Shown here piece after piece: positions 52,232-61,810 of a stretch of DNA of 64,000 bases. This DNA is from Nitrospirota bacterium. Its GTDB lineage: Bacteria; Nitrospirota; Thermodesulfovibrionia; Thermodesulfovibrionales; SM23-35. The DNA lies in the NCBI GenBank assembly GCA_014859105.1, contig JACUUX010000003.1:1-64000 (forward strand), written 5' to 3'. Below the pieces are notes generated by a model, which saw nothing but the letters and a program-made list of their open reading frames with translations, searched no databases and was not told where the DNA came from. Numbering within the stretch: the stretch's first letter is position 1; each line of letters starts with the position of its first letter. A program made the position numbers and the translations under genes.

Positions 52232-53253
52232 ATCTCCCGTCCAATGGCTTTTGCTATCGGTCTCAATTCGTCCATCAACATTTTAAAGTCATCGGGCCTT
52301 AATGATTGTTCTCCGTCAGACATAGCCTCTTCAGGATTTGTATGCACCTCTATCATGAGTCCATCTGCCCCTACTGCTACGGCAGCCTTTGCCATTGGAG
52401 GGACAAGCGTCCATTTTCCCACACCATGGCTTGGATCGACTATTACAGGAAGATGTGTAATTTGCTTCAGTACAGGTACTGCACTCAGGTCAAGAGTGTT
52501 TCTTGTTGAAGTTTCGAATGTCCTTATACCCCTTTCACATAGTATTACGTTCTGATTTCCTTTTGACATTACATATTCGGCAGCCATTAACCATTCTTTG
52601 ATGGTAGCTGACAAACCTCTCTTTAATAAAACAGGTTTTTTACATTGGCCTACCTCAAGAAGCAGTCTAAAATTCTGCATATTCCTTGCACCTATCTGTA
52701 TTATATCTGCATATTTCTTGACAACTTCTATATCCCTCGGATCCATTAATTCTGTTACAACCGGTAACCCTGTTTTCTTGCTTGCGTATGAGAGATATTT
52801 GAGCCCTTCCTCGCCGAGCCCCTGAAAAGAGTAAGGAGAAGTTCGCGGTTTAAAAGCCCCTCCGCGAATAAAAGTAGCTCCTGCATCCTTTACCTTTTCA
52901 GCTATATTCGTCAGCATGGTCTTGTTCTCAACAGCACATGGACCTGCAATTACGTGTATCTTTTTCCCTCCTATCGCTTTACCTTTTATATTTATAATCG
53001 TATCTTCTGCCCTGAAATCCCTGCTGGCGAGTTTAAAAGGCTTTAATATCCTCATCACATCTTCAACACCCGGCATCGCCTTTATCGAGTTTTCTTCTTC
53101 TTCTGTTATCTTTGAGGTATCCCCTATAACACCGATTATGGTTCTCTCGGTACCTTTTGAGATATTTGTCTTGAGACCCCGACGCTCGAGTTTCCTTGCA
53201 ATACGCTTAATGTCCTCTTCAGTTGCTCCTGGTTTTAAAACTATAATGTCCAT
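52228..53253 (-). CDS. aroF: DAHP synthase, type I beta
   Basis: This 341-residue enzyme condenses phosphoenolpyruvate and erythrose-4-phosphate, the entry step of the shikimate pathway. Residues 1-70 form a ferredoxin-like regulatory domain, as in Thermotoga-type enzymes, through which tyrosine or phenylalanine can inhibit. The barrel has [36 protein letters not shown] and [10 protein letters not shown]. The start has CGGAGGAATAATAA directly upstream. It follows hisC by 50 bases; the space holds a perfect 38-base palindrome. Confidence 0.95.
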   Translation of the reverse strand: MDIIVLKPGATEEDIKRIARKLERRGLKTNISKGTERTIIGVIGDTSKITEEEENSIKAMPGVEDVMRILKPFKLASRDFRAEDTIINIKGKAIGGKKIHVIAGPCAVENKTMLTNIAEKVKDAGATFIRGGAFKPRTSPYSFQGLGEEGLKYLSYASKKTGLPVVTELMDPRDIEVVKKYADIIQIGARNMQNFRLLLEVGQCKKPVLLKRGLSATIKEWLMAAEYVMSKGNQNVILCERGIRTFETSTRNTLDLSAVPVLKQITHLPVIVDPSHGVGKWTLVPPMAKAAVAVGADGLMIEVHTNPEEAMSDGEQSLRPDDFKMLMDELRPIAKAIGREI

Positions 53254-53273
53254 TTATTATTCCTCCGAATATA

Positions 53274-53311
53274 GTCAATAGTCATTGGTTTTTAAACCAA
53301 TGACTATTGAC
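53274..53311. repeat. Perfect 38-base palindrome between hisC and aroF
   Basis: GTCAATAGTCATTGGTTT (53274-53291) and 53294-53311 are exact reverse complements with a 2-base centre. The right arm covers the last codons and stop of hisC. There is no following T run, so it is not a clear terminator. A third partial CCAATGAC follows within hisC. Confidence 0.85.
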
Positions 53312-54398
53312 CAATGACTTTCTGCAGTGCTTCAATAAATCTTTTATTCTCCTGTGGCAGACCTATCGTCACCCTTACTTCTTCAGGACCAACAGGTCTG
53401 ACAATCACACCTTTTTTCAATAATTTATTATACAGGTCATTAGCATCCTTTCTAAGCAGTATGTATATAAAATTTGCCTCTGTTGGTACATATTCTAACC
53501 CGAGTGTTTTCAGTTCCTTGTAGAGATTTTTTTTGCCCTGTTCGTTTATCTGTTTAGTGTATCTTATATGGTCATTATCCTTAAGAGCCCATAAAGCCGC
53601 CTTTTGTGCAATAGTGCTTGTATTAAAAGGCGGCCTGAGTTTATTTATTTCGGAAATTATATCCTTTCTTGCGATACCGTATCCAATCCTTAAGCCGGCG
53701 AGTCCGTATATCTTGGAAAAAGTCCTGAGAATCAGTATATCCCTTCCGTCTCTGAAATATTTCATGCTATCTGCAAAATCAGAATCTGTAACATATTCAT
53801 AATAGGCCTCGTCAACGATAACTAATATGCCATCAGGAAGTCGTCTCATGAGACGTTCTAATTCATCACTTTTATTTATAGTTCCAGTCGGGTTATTTGG
53901 ATTCCCAATAAACAGGACTTTTGTCTTTGATGTGACAGCTTCAGCCATCTCATCAAAATCGTGTGTGTAATTTTTTAAAGGTACCTCGACAGGCTTCCCT
54001 CCCATTGCCTGTACTGACATGGGATAAACTATAAAGGAAGGATGAGCCATCACAGCCTCGTCACCAAAACGCATAAAAGTTCTTACAGCAAGATCGATGA
54101 GTTCATTGGAACCATTCCCCAGAATTATTTCGTCTTCATCGACCGAAAGTTTTTCAGATAAAGTCTTTTTAATATAGTATCCACTTCCATCTGGATACCT
54201 GTTTAAACTATTTGACATATTTGAATCTGTCAAAGCATCCAGTATAGCCTTTATCGCCATTGGCGATGGTCCAAGAGGGTTTTCATTGGATGCAAGCTTT
54301 ACAGAATCCTTTATGCCCAACTCCCTTTCGAGTTCTTCTATCGGTTTTCCGGGAACATAGGGCTTTATGTCTGAAATGTACTCAGCAGGTTTAATCAT
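53304..54398 (-). CDS. hisC: Histidinol-phosphate/aromatic aminotransferase
   Basis: This 364-residue PLP enzyme belongs to fold type I. NENPLGPSP, NGSNELIDL, NPNNPTGT, VDEAYYEY and TFSKIYGLAGLRIGYG (with the PLP lysine) are visible. In this aromatic operon it probably transaminates phenylpyruvate and hydroxyphenylpyruvate, and it may also serve histidine synthesis. Its ATG overlaps the pheA stop by one base (TAATG). The final VIGQ codons lie within a palindrome. Confidence 0.92.
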   Translation of the reverse strand: MIKPAEYISDIKPYVPGKPIEELERELGIKDSVKLASNENPLGPSPMAIKAILDALTDSNMSNSLNRYPDGSGYYIKKTLSEKLSVDEDEIILGNGSNELIDLAVRTFMRFGDEAVMAHPSFIVYPMSVQAMGGKPVEVPLKNYTHDFDEMAEAVTSKTKVLFIGNPNNPTGTINKSDELERLMRRLPDGILVIVDEAYYEYVTDSDFADSMKYFRDGRDILILRTFSKIYGLAGLRIGYGIARKDIISEINKLRPPFNTSTIAQKAALWALKDNDHIRYTKQINEQGKKNLYKELKTLGLEYVPTEANFIYILLRKDANDLYNKLLKKGVIVRPVGPEEVRVTIGLPQENKRFIEALQKVIGQ

Positions 54399-55468
54399 TA
54401 AATCCCACCATGTGGATAGGAACCCAGTATTTTGAGATAAAGACAGTTGTCTTTAACTGTTTCTATTGCCTTACTCAATTTCTTGTCGTCTGTATGTCCT
54501 TCCATATCCACAAAGAAAATATACTCCCATGCCTTTCTTTTGGAGGGCCTTGACTCTATTTTTGTCAGGTTAACCTTTGCTTTCTTAAAAGGTTCAAGTA
54601 TGTTGTAAAGGCTTCCTGGTTTATCTTTTATTGAGAACATAATAGAAGTTTTATCTTTCCCTGTCCTTGGAGGAAATTCTTTTGAAATAACAAGAAATCT
54701 TGTAAAATTGTGCTTTCTGTCCTCGATGTTTTTTTCGACAAACTGCAGGTTATATACCTTTGCAGCCAGTTCACTCGCTACAGCTGCTGCTTCATCATCA
54801 CGCAATGCAAATTCTGCAGCTTTAGCTGTACTTGTAGTTTCAAGTATCGGTGCAGTAGGGAAATTTGCTTCAAGCCACTGCCTGCATTGTGCTGCTGCAT
54901 GTGGATTTGAGTAAATCTTTTTTATCTTTGACCTGTCTCCGCTATTCGAGATAAGATTAAGAGCTATCTCCAGCAGTACTTCAGCAGAAACTTTAAGGTC
55001 ATAGTCCATGAACATATCAAGCGTATATGTGACAACACCTTCATTTGAATTTTCTATTGGTACAACTCCAAATTCAGCCTTGCCAGCCTCAACAGTATCA
55101 AATACTTCTCTTATGCTTTCCACAGGTATAAAATGTGCGGATGAACCGAAATGCCTTAAAGCTGCCAGATGCGTAAAGGTCGCCAGTGGTCCAAGGCATG
55201 CAACTTTAAGCGGTTCCTCGAGTGAGAGAGAGGCTGAAAGTATTTCTCTATATATAACTCTTAAAGTATCATCAGGGAATGGCCCTTTGTTTATCGCAAT
55301 AAGTCGTTCCAGTATCTCGCGTTCACGCTCGGGTGAATAGAATTTTGCATTCTCGTTTCTTTTTATCCTGGCAATCTCAATAACAACTTCGGCTCTTTTA
55401 TTGAGAAGATCGAGAATTTTGTGATCTATCCCATCAATCTCTTTTCTTAATCTTTCAAGTTCACCCAT
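54398..55468 (-). CDS. pheA: Chorismate mutase/prephenate dehydratase
   Basis: This roughly 356-residue bifunctional enzyme makes phenylpyruvate from chorismate. A chorismate mutase domain (about 1-85: ELERLRKEIDGIDHKILDLL) is followed by prephenate dehydratase (about 88-265: CLGPLATFTHLAALRHFG, VPIENSNEGVV, NFTRFLVIS). A C-terminal ACT domain follows (SIMFSIKDKPGSLYNIL, TKIESRPSKRKAWEYIFF), the usual phenylalanine sensor. I chose ATG at 55468 over a TTG five codons earlier. It heads the operon pheA-hisC-aroF-tyrA-aroA. Confidence 0.95.
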   Translation of the reverse strand: MGELERLRKEIDGIDHKILDLLNKRAEVVIEIARIKRNENAKFYSPEREREILERLIAINKGPFPDDTLRVIYREILSASLSLEEPLKVACLGPLATFTHLAALRHFGSSAHFIPVESIREVFDTVEAGKAEFGVVPIENSNEGVVTYTLDMFMDYDLKVSAEVLLEIALNLISNSGDRSKIKKIYSNPHAAAQCRQWLEANFPTAPILETTSTAKAAEFALRDDEAAAVASELAAKVYNLQFVEKNIEDRKHNFTRFLVISKEFPPRTGKDKTSIMFSIKDKPGSLYNILEPFKKAKVNLTKIESRPSKRKAWEYIFFVDMEGHTDDKKLSKAIETVKDNCLYLKILGSYPHGGI

Positions 55469-55483
55469 AAAATATTTTAACAA

Positions 55484-56015
55484 ATTAATAAGATTTATAT
55501 ATTAATAAGCCATTCTGAATAAATTCTAATATTACTAATTTTTCTTCTTTTTTTCAATTTTTCCTTATTCTTTCTTTTAACAGCAAATTCGGGGTGTAAT
55601 TATATTACTTGACAGTATGCATAGAAAGGGGGTTAAATCTGACTTAGAAAAGAACCGATGAAGAAGGTATTACAAAGAAAGGCTGAAAAAGGAAACATTA
55701 CAGGAAACATAAAAGTATAATTTATTGAAAAGATATAATCTTTACCAACTGGTAAATTTAAAGTTTCTTTCAACATCCCGGTTCACCGGGGTGACCGCAG
55801 CAATTTTGCAATTTTATAATCTTGAGTATAGAATTTCTTAAGAAAAGAAATAATTTTTTGCGGACAGGCATTGGGCTTTTTATATTCTCTATAACTGCTT
55901 TTACGCCCGGCTTTTTATTCTGCATTCTACCCCTTTTTGACAATAAGATTTGTTTATATGCAGCACATCCATGTTAGTTATAATATTGTATTATACATAA
56001 AGGATCAGGTTTTAT
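55484..56015. other. Long intergenic stretch before the photolyase gene
   Basis: About 530 AT-rich bases without a gene I can support. It must hold the promoter of the pheA operon on the minus strand, but I see no clear consensus. Short frames here have no family features. Confidence 0.5.
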
Positions 56016-56195
56016 CTAAGTTATTAATCTTCAAAGATCTTAAAAGTTGTTTAAAATCTTTGGTTTGTATTTTTGTCATGCTGGCTTGTCCAGCATCCTT
56101 CTTTACGATTCCGAACAAGTCGGAAAGATTCCCGACAAGCGGGAATGACATACAACCATTGGAACAGAGTTCGCTATGAATAATAAGCGAGTAAG
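56016..56195. repeat. Dispersed repeat, module A copy in reverse
   Basis: Reverse orientation copy of module A: AAAGATCTTAAAAGTTGTTT near 56034 matches the end seen at 16880, and CCATTGGAACAGAGTTCGCT (56156-56175) is the complement of the module A start. The interior hairpins differ (CTGGCTTGTCCAG; GATTCCCGACAAGCGGGAAT). Its end supplies the ATG of the photolyase gene. Confidence 0.8.
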
Positions 56196-57522
56196 GATGA
56201 TTAAGAAAGGTGACAGGGGAAACGGACCTGTTGTTTACTGGATGAGCCGTGATCAGAGAGTAAATGATAACTGGGCTCTGCTTTTTGCTCAGAAACTCGC
56301 ATTAGAACAACATTTACCTCTCTTTGTAGTCTTCTGTCTGGTACCGAAATTCCCGGCAGCCACGATAAGGCAGTATGGTTTTATGATAAAAGGGCTGCAG
56401 GAATTGGAAATAAGATTGTCAGAAAAACAGATTCCCTTTTTCCTTCTAACAGGTTCTCCAGAAGATGAAATTCCTGAGTTTATTGAAAAACATAAAATTG
56501 GCATGCTGATTACAGATTTTAACCCTTTACGTATCATTAGAGAATGGAAGGAGGCTGTTGCAAGTAAGATTGATATAACTTATTATGAGGTAGATGCTCA
56601 TAATATTGTCCCCTGCTGGTTAGCTTCATCCAGGCAGGAATATAGTGCATATACATTTAGACCAAAGCTGAATCGTGCATTATCAGAATTTTTAACAGAC
56701 TTCCCGGTGCTTAAAAAACATCCCGGACCATGGAAAGAAAAAATTAAGAGAAATAATCTGGTAAATTCATTGAAAACGCTTAATATTGAACATAATATTT
56801 CAGAGGTGAAATGGATTAAGCCTGGTGAAAGAGAAGCACTGAAAGTTCTTAATAATTTTTTAAAAAATAAATTGTCTGTTTATGACACACAAAGGAATGA
56901 CCCTTCAAAATACGGGCAGTCTGATCTTTCCCCTTATCTGCATTTCGGTCATGTTTCAGCACAGAGAACAGCCCTTGAGGTATCAGCATCAAATGTGTTT
57001 AAAAAATCACGTGATGCTTTTCTTGAAGAGCTGATTGTAAGGAGGGAACTCTCTGATAACTTCTGCCTTTACAATGAAAATTATGACAATTTCTCTGGTT
57101 TCCCTGCCTGGGCACAAAAGACATTGAATGAACACCGGAAAGATAGAAGAAATTATATCTACACGCATGAACGATTAGAAAACGCTGATACTCATGATGA
57201 GTTATGGAATGCAGCTCAGATGGAAATGGTAAAAAGAGGGAAAATGCACGGTTATATGAGGATGTACTGGGCAAAGAAGATTCTGGAATGGACCGAGTCT
57301 CCCGAAGAGGCTTTGAATATTGCTATTTACCTTAACGACAAATATGAGCTCGACGGCAGAGACCCGAATGGCTATGCTGGAATTGCATGGAGTACAGGTG
57401 GGGTACATGACAGGGCGTGGAATGAACGTCCCGTCTTTGGAAAAATACGCTATATGAGCTATAATGGTCTAAAAACAAAATTCAATATTAAAAATTATAT
57501 CAAATTCGTTCAATCCTTATGA
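56176..57522 (+). CDS. phrB: Class II CPD photolyase
   Basis: This 448-residue flavoenzyme repairs cyclobutane pyrimidine dimers with light. The N-terminal domain (YWMSRDQRVNDNWALLFAQ) and the C-terminal FAD domain match class II enzymes: MEMVKRGKMHGYMRMYWAKK and GRDPNGYAGIAWSTGGVHDR. NNKRVR at the start matches other class II proteins, which supports the ATG at 56176. That codon lies inside a dispersed repeat, so the upstream control sequence is repeat-derived. The next gene overlaps its stop by 4 bases. Confidence 0.93.
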   Translation: MNNKRVRMIKKGDRGNGPVVYWMSRDQRVNDNWALLFAQKLALEQHLPLFVVFCLVPKFPAATIRQYGFMIKGLQELEIRLSEKQIPFFLLTGSPEDEIPEFIEKHKIGMLITDFNPLRIIREWKEAVASKIDITYYEVDAHNIVPCWLASSRQEYSAYTFRPKLNRALSEFLTDFPVLKKHPGPWKEKIKRNNLVNSLKTLNIEHNISEVKWIKPGEREALKVLNNFLKNKLSVYDTQRNDPSKYGQSDLSPYLHFGHVSAQRTALEVSASNVFKKSRDAFLEELIVRRELSDNFCLYNENYDNFSGFPAWAQKTLNEHRKDRRNYIYTHERLENADTHDELWNAAQMEMVKRGKMHGYMRMYWAKKILEWTESPEEALNIAIYLNDKYELDGRDPNGYAGIAWSTGGVHDRAWNERPVFGKIRYMSYNGLKTKFNIKNYIKFVQSL

Positions 57523-58019
57523 GAAGTGCAGTGAAAAGAACAAAGAAATCGATACCCGCCCGTGTAATAAGGGGAAATATCTCGGTGATTGAAAGACTTA
57601 AACATCTCGATGAAACTCAACTGCATGCGGTCATAGCAACCGATTCAAACGGACAACCTTATACATCGATCATATCCTTTGCACTTACACCTGACAAGAA
57701 GGGGATTGTTTTTGCTACCCCGGAGTCGACAAGTAAATATAGAAATATACTGAAAAACAGCAGGGTGTCTCTTCTTATTGATACAAGGTCGAATACAGAA
57801 AAAGATTATATGAGCGCGGAATCCATAACCATTTTAGGCGATGCCCGTTCCGTAAAAAAAGGGAGAAAATGGGTGGAACTAACAAAGATATTTGTCAAGA
57901 AACATCCGGGGCTCGAGGAATTTATTAATTCTGCAGAAACAAAACTTGTATTTGTCGAGTTAACAAGATGTATTCATGTCAGTAGATTTCAGACTGTTTC
58001 TGAATGGGTAGCTGAATAA
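57519..58019 (+). CDS. Pyridoxamine 5'-phosphate oxidase-fold protein
   Basis: This 166-residue protein has the split-barrel flavin-binding fold: LHAVIATDSNGQPYTSIISF, then GIVFATPESTSKYRNILKN and RVSLLIDTRS. The C-terminal part ends in ELTRCIHVSRFQTVSEW. These proteins bind FMN, F420 or heme; the substrate cannot be told. It overlaps the photolyase gene by 4 bases (ATGA), so they are co-transcribed, perhaps in a stress-response operon. Confidence 0.83.
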   Translation: MRSAVKRTKKSIPARVIRGNISVIERLKHLDETQLHAVIATDSNGQPYTSIISFALTPDKKGIVFATPESTSKYRNILKNSRVSLLIDTRSNTEKDYMSAESITILGDARSVKKGRKWVELTKIFVKKHPGLEEFINSAETKLVFVELTRCIHVSRFQTVSEWVAE

Positions 58020-58038
58020 GACATCTTTTCAGCCCAGA

Positions 58039-58224
58039 TTATTCAGAACTTGATTGGTTCAGTAAATTGACCTGCCTCCAGATTAGATGTTCATTTTGTA
58101 TGCTTTTAGGAATCTCATCTTCTGTTCTGTATGAAGCAACAATTTTATAACCAGGAGAATTAAGAAGTTGTTTGATAATATGTCGACCCACACAACCAGG
58201 CGCACCAAGAATTGCGATGTTCAT
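58039..58224 (-). pseudogene. Truncated NAD(P)-binding epimerase/reductase fragment
   Basis: MNIAILGAPGCVGRHIIKQL starts a Rossmann-fold domain of the SDR/NmrA type, but the frame ends after about 61 residues (complete members have 200-300). Upstream codons are possible but add no family sequence. It is convergent with the PNPOx-fold gene. It is most likely the remnant of a deleted gene. Confidence 0.6.
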
Positions 58225-58374
58225 AGTTTTTATCTCTTGAATTATCATTAATATGTCATGACTTACTTTTAAATATATCAAAATCAGATGCAAGATGCTA
58301 CTGATGTCCGGTGACGATTATATTCTTTCTTGTAGCTATAATGACTTAAAAGATCACTCAGGAAATTATTACAG

Positions 58375-59478
58375 TCAGACATATGAAAGAAGATGGATAT
58401 TCCCAATTCTCACATTATTGAGTCCTTCTTCCTTAGCCGCTTTGAGGCACTTTTCTGCAAGAGACTTTGAAATCAACGGCATATCTGACATATAAAAATG
58501 TGGATAAAAGGCGAGGAGACTGTATGGTATATCGGGATTTACAGACGCGATAAATTGAGCAATTTTTCTTATTTCATTCTCGTCTATATAGCCGGGGACA
58601 AGAAGTGTATTTGCAATGAGGAGGGGTGGGATAGGCCTTAATGTTATTTTTTCCCCGGTAAATGAAAAATTCTCTAAAGTTCTTTTGTTCGTTACTCCTG
58701 TCATCGCAATATGCAAATTGTCATCCCATGCCTTTAAATCAAACTTTATACAGCCCCCTGAATTCAATGCTATTTCAACAACCCTTTCAAGAAGCACCCG
58801 ATTCATTGAGCCGTTTGTTTCCCAGCATATCCTGAGAATCCTGTCTTTATTGTTCTCGATGGCGAGTTTTGATGCCCTGAGTGAAAATGGGAGTTGTGGT
58901 GTAGGGTCACCCCCGAAATAGCATATACATGAAGTCTTATCATCAACATCTGAAACGAGCATGTTAACCGGGAGCATATTGTTTTTCAGGGTCTCTTTTC
59001 TGAAGTGCCAGTTCTGACAGAAAAGACAATTGAATGAACAGGCATGAAAAAATACAGCGAGATTTTTATATCCGTATTCAGGCCCTGAACGGTAGGCATA
59101 TTCCGGATATCCTGCACCTGTCCCTCCCGGACATACCCAGTCTCCCACACAATTAGTTGGAAGCGGGTCCTTATACCATGAGAGATTCCCATCTTCAATG
59201 GATACCCCTTTAAGCTGTCCACCTTCATTTTTTCTTAATCCACAGTATCCTCTTCCGTTTTCTGGAATACTGCATTCATTTACACAGATATTGCACCGGA
59301 CACCACCGGGAGCATCCGGTGGTTTTTCCGGGAGTCCGAAAGCGGACCTGCTTCTTGCATGAGCCTTCATAGCAATTGGCAAGGCAAATTCAGGCTTTTC
59401 TCTTATACATCGAAGACATACAGAGAGTTCTTGAGAAATGTATTCTGAGGTAGTATTACAGACTTTACACTGCGCCAT
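58375..59478 (-). CDS. Radical SAM protein, PflA/AmmeMemoRadiSam-like
   Basis: This 367-residue radical SAM enzyme has the cluster motif Cys147, Cys151, Cys154 in CSFNCLFCQNWHFR. An N-terminal zinc-binding-like part (Cys4, 7, 21 and 24; then RCNICVNECS and GYCGLR) precedes it, as in relatives of the AmmeMemoRadiSam radical SAM enzyme and PflA-like activators. CYFGGDPTPQLPF and RICWETNGSMN are further signatures. No AmmeMemoRadiSam partner genes are in the window. Its substrate is unknown. Confidence 0.82.
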   Translation of the reverse strand: MAQCKVCNTTSEYISQELSVCLRCIREKPEFALPIAMKAHARSRSAFGLPEKPPDAPGGVRCNICVNECSIPENGRGYCGLRKNEGGQLKGVSIEDGNLSWYKDPLPTNCVGDWVCPGGTGAGYPEYAYRSGPEYGYKNLAVFFHACSFNCLFCQNWHFRKETLKNNMLPVNMLVSDVDDKTSCICYFGGDPTPQLPFSLRASKLAIENNKDRILRICWETNGSMNRVLLERVVEIALNSGGCIKFDLKAWDDNLHIAMTGVTNKRTLENFSFTGEKITLRPIPPLLIANTLLVPGYIDENEIRKIAQFIASVNPDIPYSLLAFYPHFYMSDMPLISKSLAEKCLKAAKEEGLNNVRIGNIHLLSYV

Positions 59479-59506
59479 TCTTTTACCTGAACGTGTTTTT
59501 GTCTTT

Positions 59507-59701
59507 TTATCCAGTTTCCTTTTTTAATTTCTCCATGATTTTATTAAATTTAAAATTGTATGCTTCTTCATGTTTGGAAAGAAACTCCATCATCCTTGCC
59601 TGCACAGCTTCATCAACTGACAGAGCCGTCTGAAAAACAGTCCTGCCATCAGGGGTTCTGACAGGTTGAAGCCTCAGTTGGGGATTTTTTCTCCATTGCA
59701 T
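59507..59701 (-). CDS. Short hypothetical protein or frameshifted C-terminus
   Basis: This 64-residue frame reads MQWRKNPQLRLQPVRTPDG and continues with a helical DEAVQARMMEFLSKHEEAY. It overlaps the end of the coiled-coil gene by 53 bases in another frame. The overlap contains an A6 run, so the two frames may be one gene broken by a shift, or two coupled genes. Confidence 0.5.
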   Translation of the reverse strand: MQWRKNPQLRLQPVRTPDGRTVFQTALSVDEAVQARMMEFLSKHEEAYNFKFNKIMEKLKKETG

Positions 59702-60098
59702 CTTTCAACTCATCAAAGGCATTTTCTTTGATTTTTTTATACTCCTTTTGCAGCATTTCGATTGAGTTCAAAATATTTTCAATAACTGATACCTTCTGCT
59801 TTTCCTTCAATGTTTCAATGGCTAAAATGCCGTCTTTTCTTATCTTAAATTCTTCTTCGGTGCTTGCCAAACCGATAGAATCTATCAGATTCTTCTGAGA
59901 TTCCCTTAAAAGTGAAAGTTTACTGCCTTTTAATTGTTGCCATAATCCGTCCCGGTCAATCCGACCTTTAAAAAATTCTGCCAGCAGCACTTTTAATTTC
60001 TCCTCGTCCTTTGTCTTTTCCTTTTCCTCTTGAGTAAACTCCCCGATCTCTGCAGCTTTTTCCATTGCCTTCTCAAAAGCGCTTTTTATCTTTCCCAT
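59649..60098 (-). CDS. Coiled-coil hypothetical protein
   Basis: This 149-residue protein is highly charged and mostly helical (MGKIKSAFEKAMEKAAEIGE, then EKEKTKDEEKLKVLLAEFF). The start overlaps the end of the 250-residue gene by 13 bases. The C-terminal tail (SPTEASTCQNP) after an A6 run looks unlike the rest; a +1 shift there would join it to the following 64-residue frame. Function unknown. Confidence 0.6.
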   Translation of the reverse strand: MGKIKSAFEKAMEKAAEIGEFTQEEKEKTKDEEKLKVLLAEFFKGRIDRDGLWQQLKGSKLSLLRESQKNLIDSIGLASTEEEFKIRKDGILAIETLKEKQKVSVIENILNSIEMLQKEYKKIKENAFDELKDAMEKKSPTEASTCQNP

Positions 60099-60838
60099 TT
60101 TTCTCTCTCCCCTTTAAAAAGATTGAAAAACCTTTCCTCGTATTCTTCAAAAACTTCCCACCTATCCAATTCTTCCTTTAATTCAAATAATCCCATTTTC
60201 CCTTCTTTAACCATATTAAACATGCTTTCTATTTCTCTCCGTGCGGTCACAGGAATTCCTGAACTGTCCTTAACGATTAAAGGACGTCTCTCTTTATCCA
60301 GATAAATAAATCCCCTTTTCTTCAGCTCGGGCAACTGGGCCAGATGGGCACTTTTTAAAGTCATCTCCAGAACGAATTTCATCAGGGAGACATCCCATAA
60401 TATATTTACTCCCTTGATGACGGCAGTTAATGAGTTTCTTCTGCTGTCTGTCTCCTGTTTTAACCATTCGTATGTCTTTCGCCAGTTACCTGATACAATA
60501 TTTGTTTTCTCTGACTCTATCTGTAATTCCAGCGGATACAATATCCCGGCAAGATCAGGATTTTCTCTTACTAAAATTTTATATGCCTTTCTGGCTTCTT
60601 CGCTGAATCCCTCGCTTTTAAGTATATAAGAGGGAGTTAGTATCTTCGGCTGTCCCCATGTTATCTTACCCTCCCTGATTACTGTCTCCGCAGAGCGATT
60701 TTCGAATTCAGAATACACAGGTTCGGTTAAAACATAATAATAGACAGTGGAAGAACCAAATGTGGCCAGCAAATGCTCAGGCCATTTTAGAATTTTAGTC
60801 TGTTTTAATACATGTTTTATTCTTTCATTTATTTTCAT
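60086..60838 (-). CDS. Conserved hypothetical protein, operon head
   Basis: This 250-residue soluble protein begins MKINERIKHVLKQTKILKWP. The first 110 residues (GSSTVYYYVLTEPVY, then GKITWGQPKILTPSYIL) look like a compact alpha/beta domain. Residues 120-180 (LTAVIKGVNILWDVSLMKFV) are helical. ELKEELDRWEVFEEYEERFF ends it. It heads a three-frame operon of unknown function, with a 13-base overlap to the coiled-coil gene. No family is recognised. Confidence 0.62.
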   Translation of the reverse strand: MKINERIKHVLKQTKILKWPEHLLATFGSSTVYYYVLTEPVYSEFENRSAETVIREGKITWGQPKILTPSYILKSEGFSEEARKAYKILVRENPDLAGILYPLELQIESEKTNIVSGNWRKTYEWLKQETDSRRNSLTAVIKGVNILWDVSLMKFVLEMTLKSAHLAQLPELKKRGFIYLDKERRPLIVKDSSGIPVTARREIESMFNMVKEGKMGLFELKEELDRWEVFEEYEERFFNLFKGEREKWER

Positions 60839-61039
60839 ATAAATTTTCCTTTCGGGCTAATCTATTAAATATATTTTAACAAATGTACCCTTTCTGTCCT
60901 AAATATTTCAGGTACAATCAAATTCGCTCATTTAAAGACACACCTGCCTGGAGAAAACTTTCTTCTGCTTTTTTTCTCTATCCCTGTTTGAGATTTTTAC
61001 TTGACAAAATACCCGCAGTTTAATAATGATAACAAAAAA

Positions 61040-61759
61040 TTATTTGATCTTTTCTATTCTTTCGATTATCTCGATAATTTTATTGACGATAAGGTCTATG
61101 GCTTTTCCCCCTTTTTCTGCCGAGGCTTTTTGTGGATTTCCCCAGACCCCTCCCGGCCAGTATTTTGTTTTGGCTTTTACTATAAATGGTTTTGGAATTG
61201 CAGGATATTCCTCAGGAGACCTGCCTTTAACCAATTCGGGTGCGAGATAAAGCATAATCGATGTCTCCAGTTCACCTGCATGAGAATCATTCGGTGTTTC
61301 AGCAACCTCTGATAGCTCTTTCCATAAGACATCATAGGGCGATAAAACCGCTATCCTGATATTTTCGAGTCTCTCTATTAATTCTTCAGCAGTCTCTTTC
61401 AGTGCTGACATGTGGAGACTGCCACCGTGACCTGATATAAGCAGGAAATTTCTCAGCCCCTTTTTGTAAGCATCTGTTACTAGATCAGAAGAAAGTCTTC
61501 TGAGTGTTTCAGGTGAGATACTTATAGTGCCCGGGTGGTCTTTAGTTGTCGTACAGACACCATATTGGACAACCGGTGCGAGAAAAAATTTCTTCATCTT
61601 CGCAGCTAACTTCAGTGCTTCATAAATAATGAAGGTATCCGTGTTAAGCGGCAAATGCTTCCCGTGCTCCTCTATCGTCCCGAAAGGAAATACAATAGTC
61701 TTTGTATTCCTTATATATTTCTTAAACTCACTCATCGTGATGTTTTCTAATAAGTACAT
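61040..61759 (-). CDS. Creatininase-family amidohydrolase
   Basis: This 239-residue metal-dependent enzyme matches the creatininase/MftE family. PFGTIEEHGKHLPLNTDT (metal ligands Glu, His and Asp), LISGHGGSLHM and SHAGELETSIML hold the binding residues. Family members cut creatinine, formylated precursors or peptide tails (MftE); the substrate cannot be decided, and no mycofactocin genes are near. It stands alone, beside repeats on the upstream side. Confidence 0.87.
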   Translation of the reverse strand: MYLLENITMSEFKKYIRNTKTIVFPFGTIEEHGKHLPLNTDTFIIYEALKLAAKMKKFFLAPVVQYGVCTTTKDHPGTISISPETLRRLSSDLVTDAYKKGLRNFLLISGHGGSLHMSALKETAEELIERLENIRIAVLSPYDVLWKELSEVAETPNDSHAGELETSIMLYLAPELVKGRSPEEYPAIPKPFIVKAKTKYWPGGVWGNPQKASAEKGGKAIDLIVNKIIEIIERIEKIK

Positions 61760-61810
61760 AGGTCCCCTTTCTGTTTATTTTTTTTCTAAAATTTTACAAT
61801 AAATATATAT

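Noticed and set aside
55937-56179. Open frame of 80 codons before the photolyase gene
   Set aside because: It reads through the reverse module A repeat and ends in the same repeat-derived residues; not a gene.
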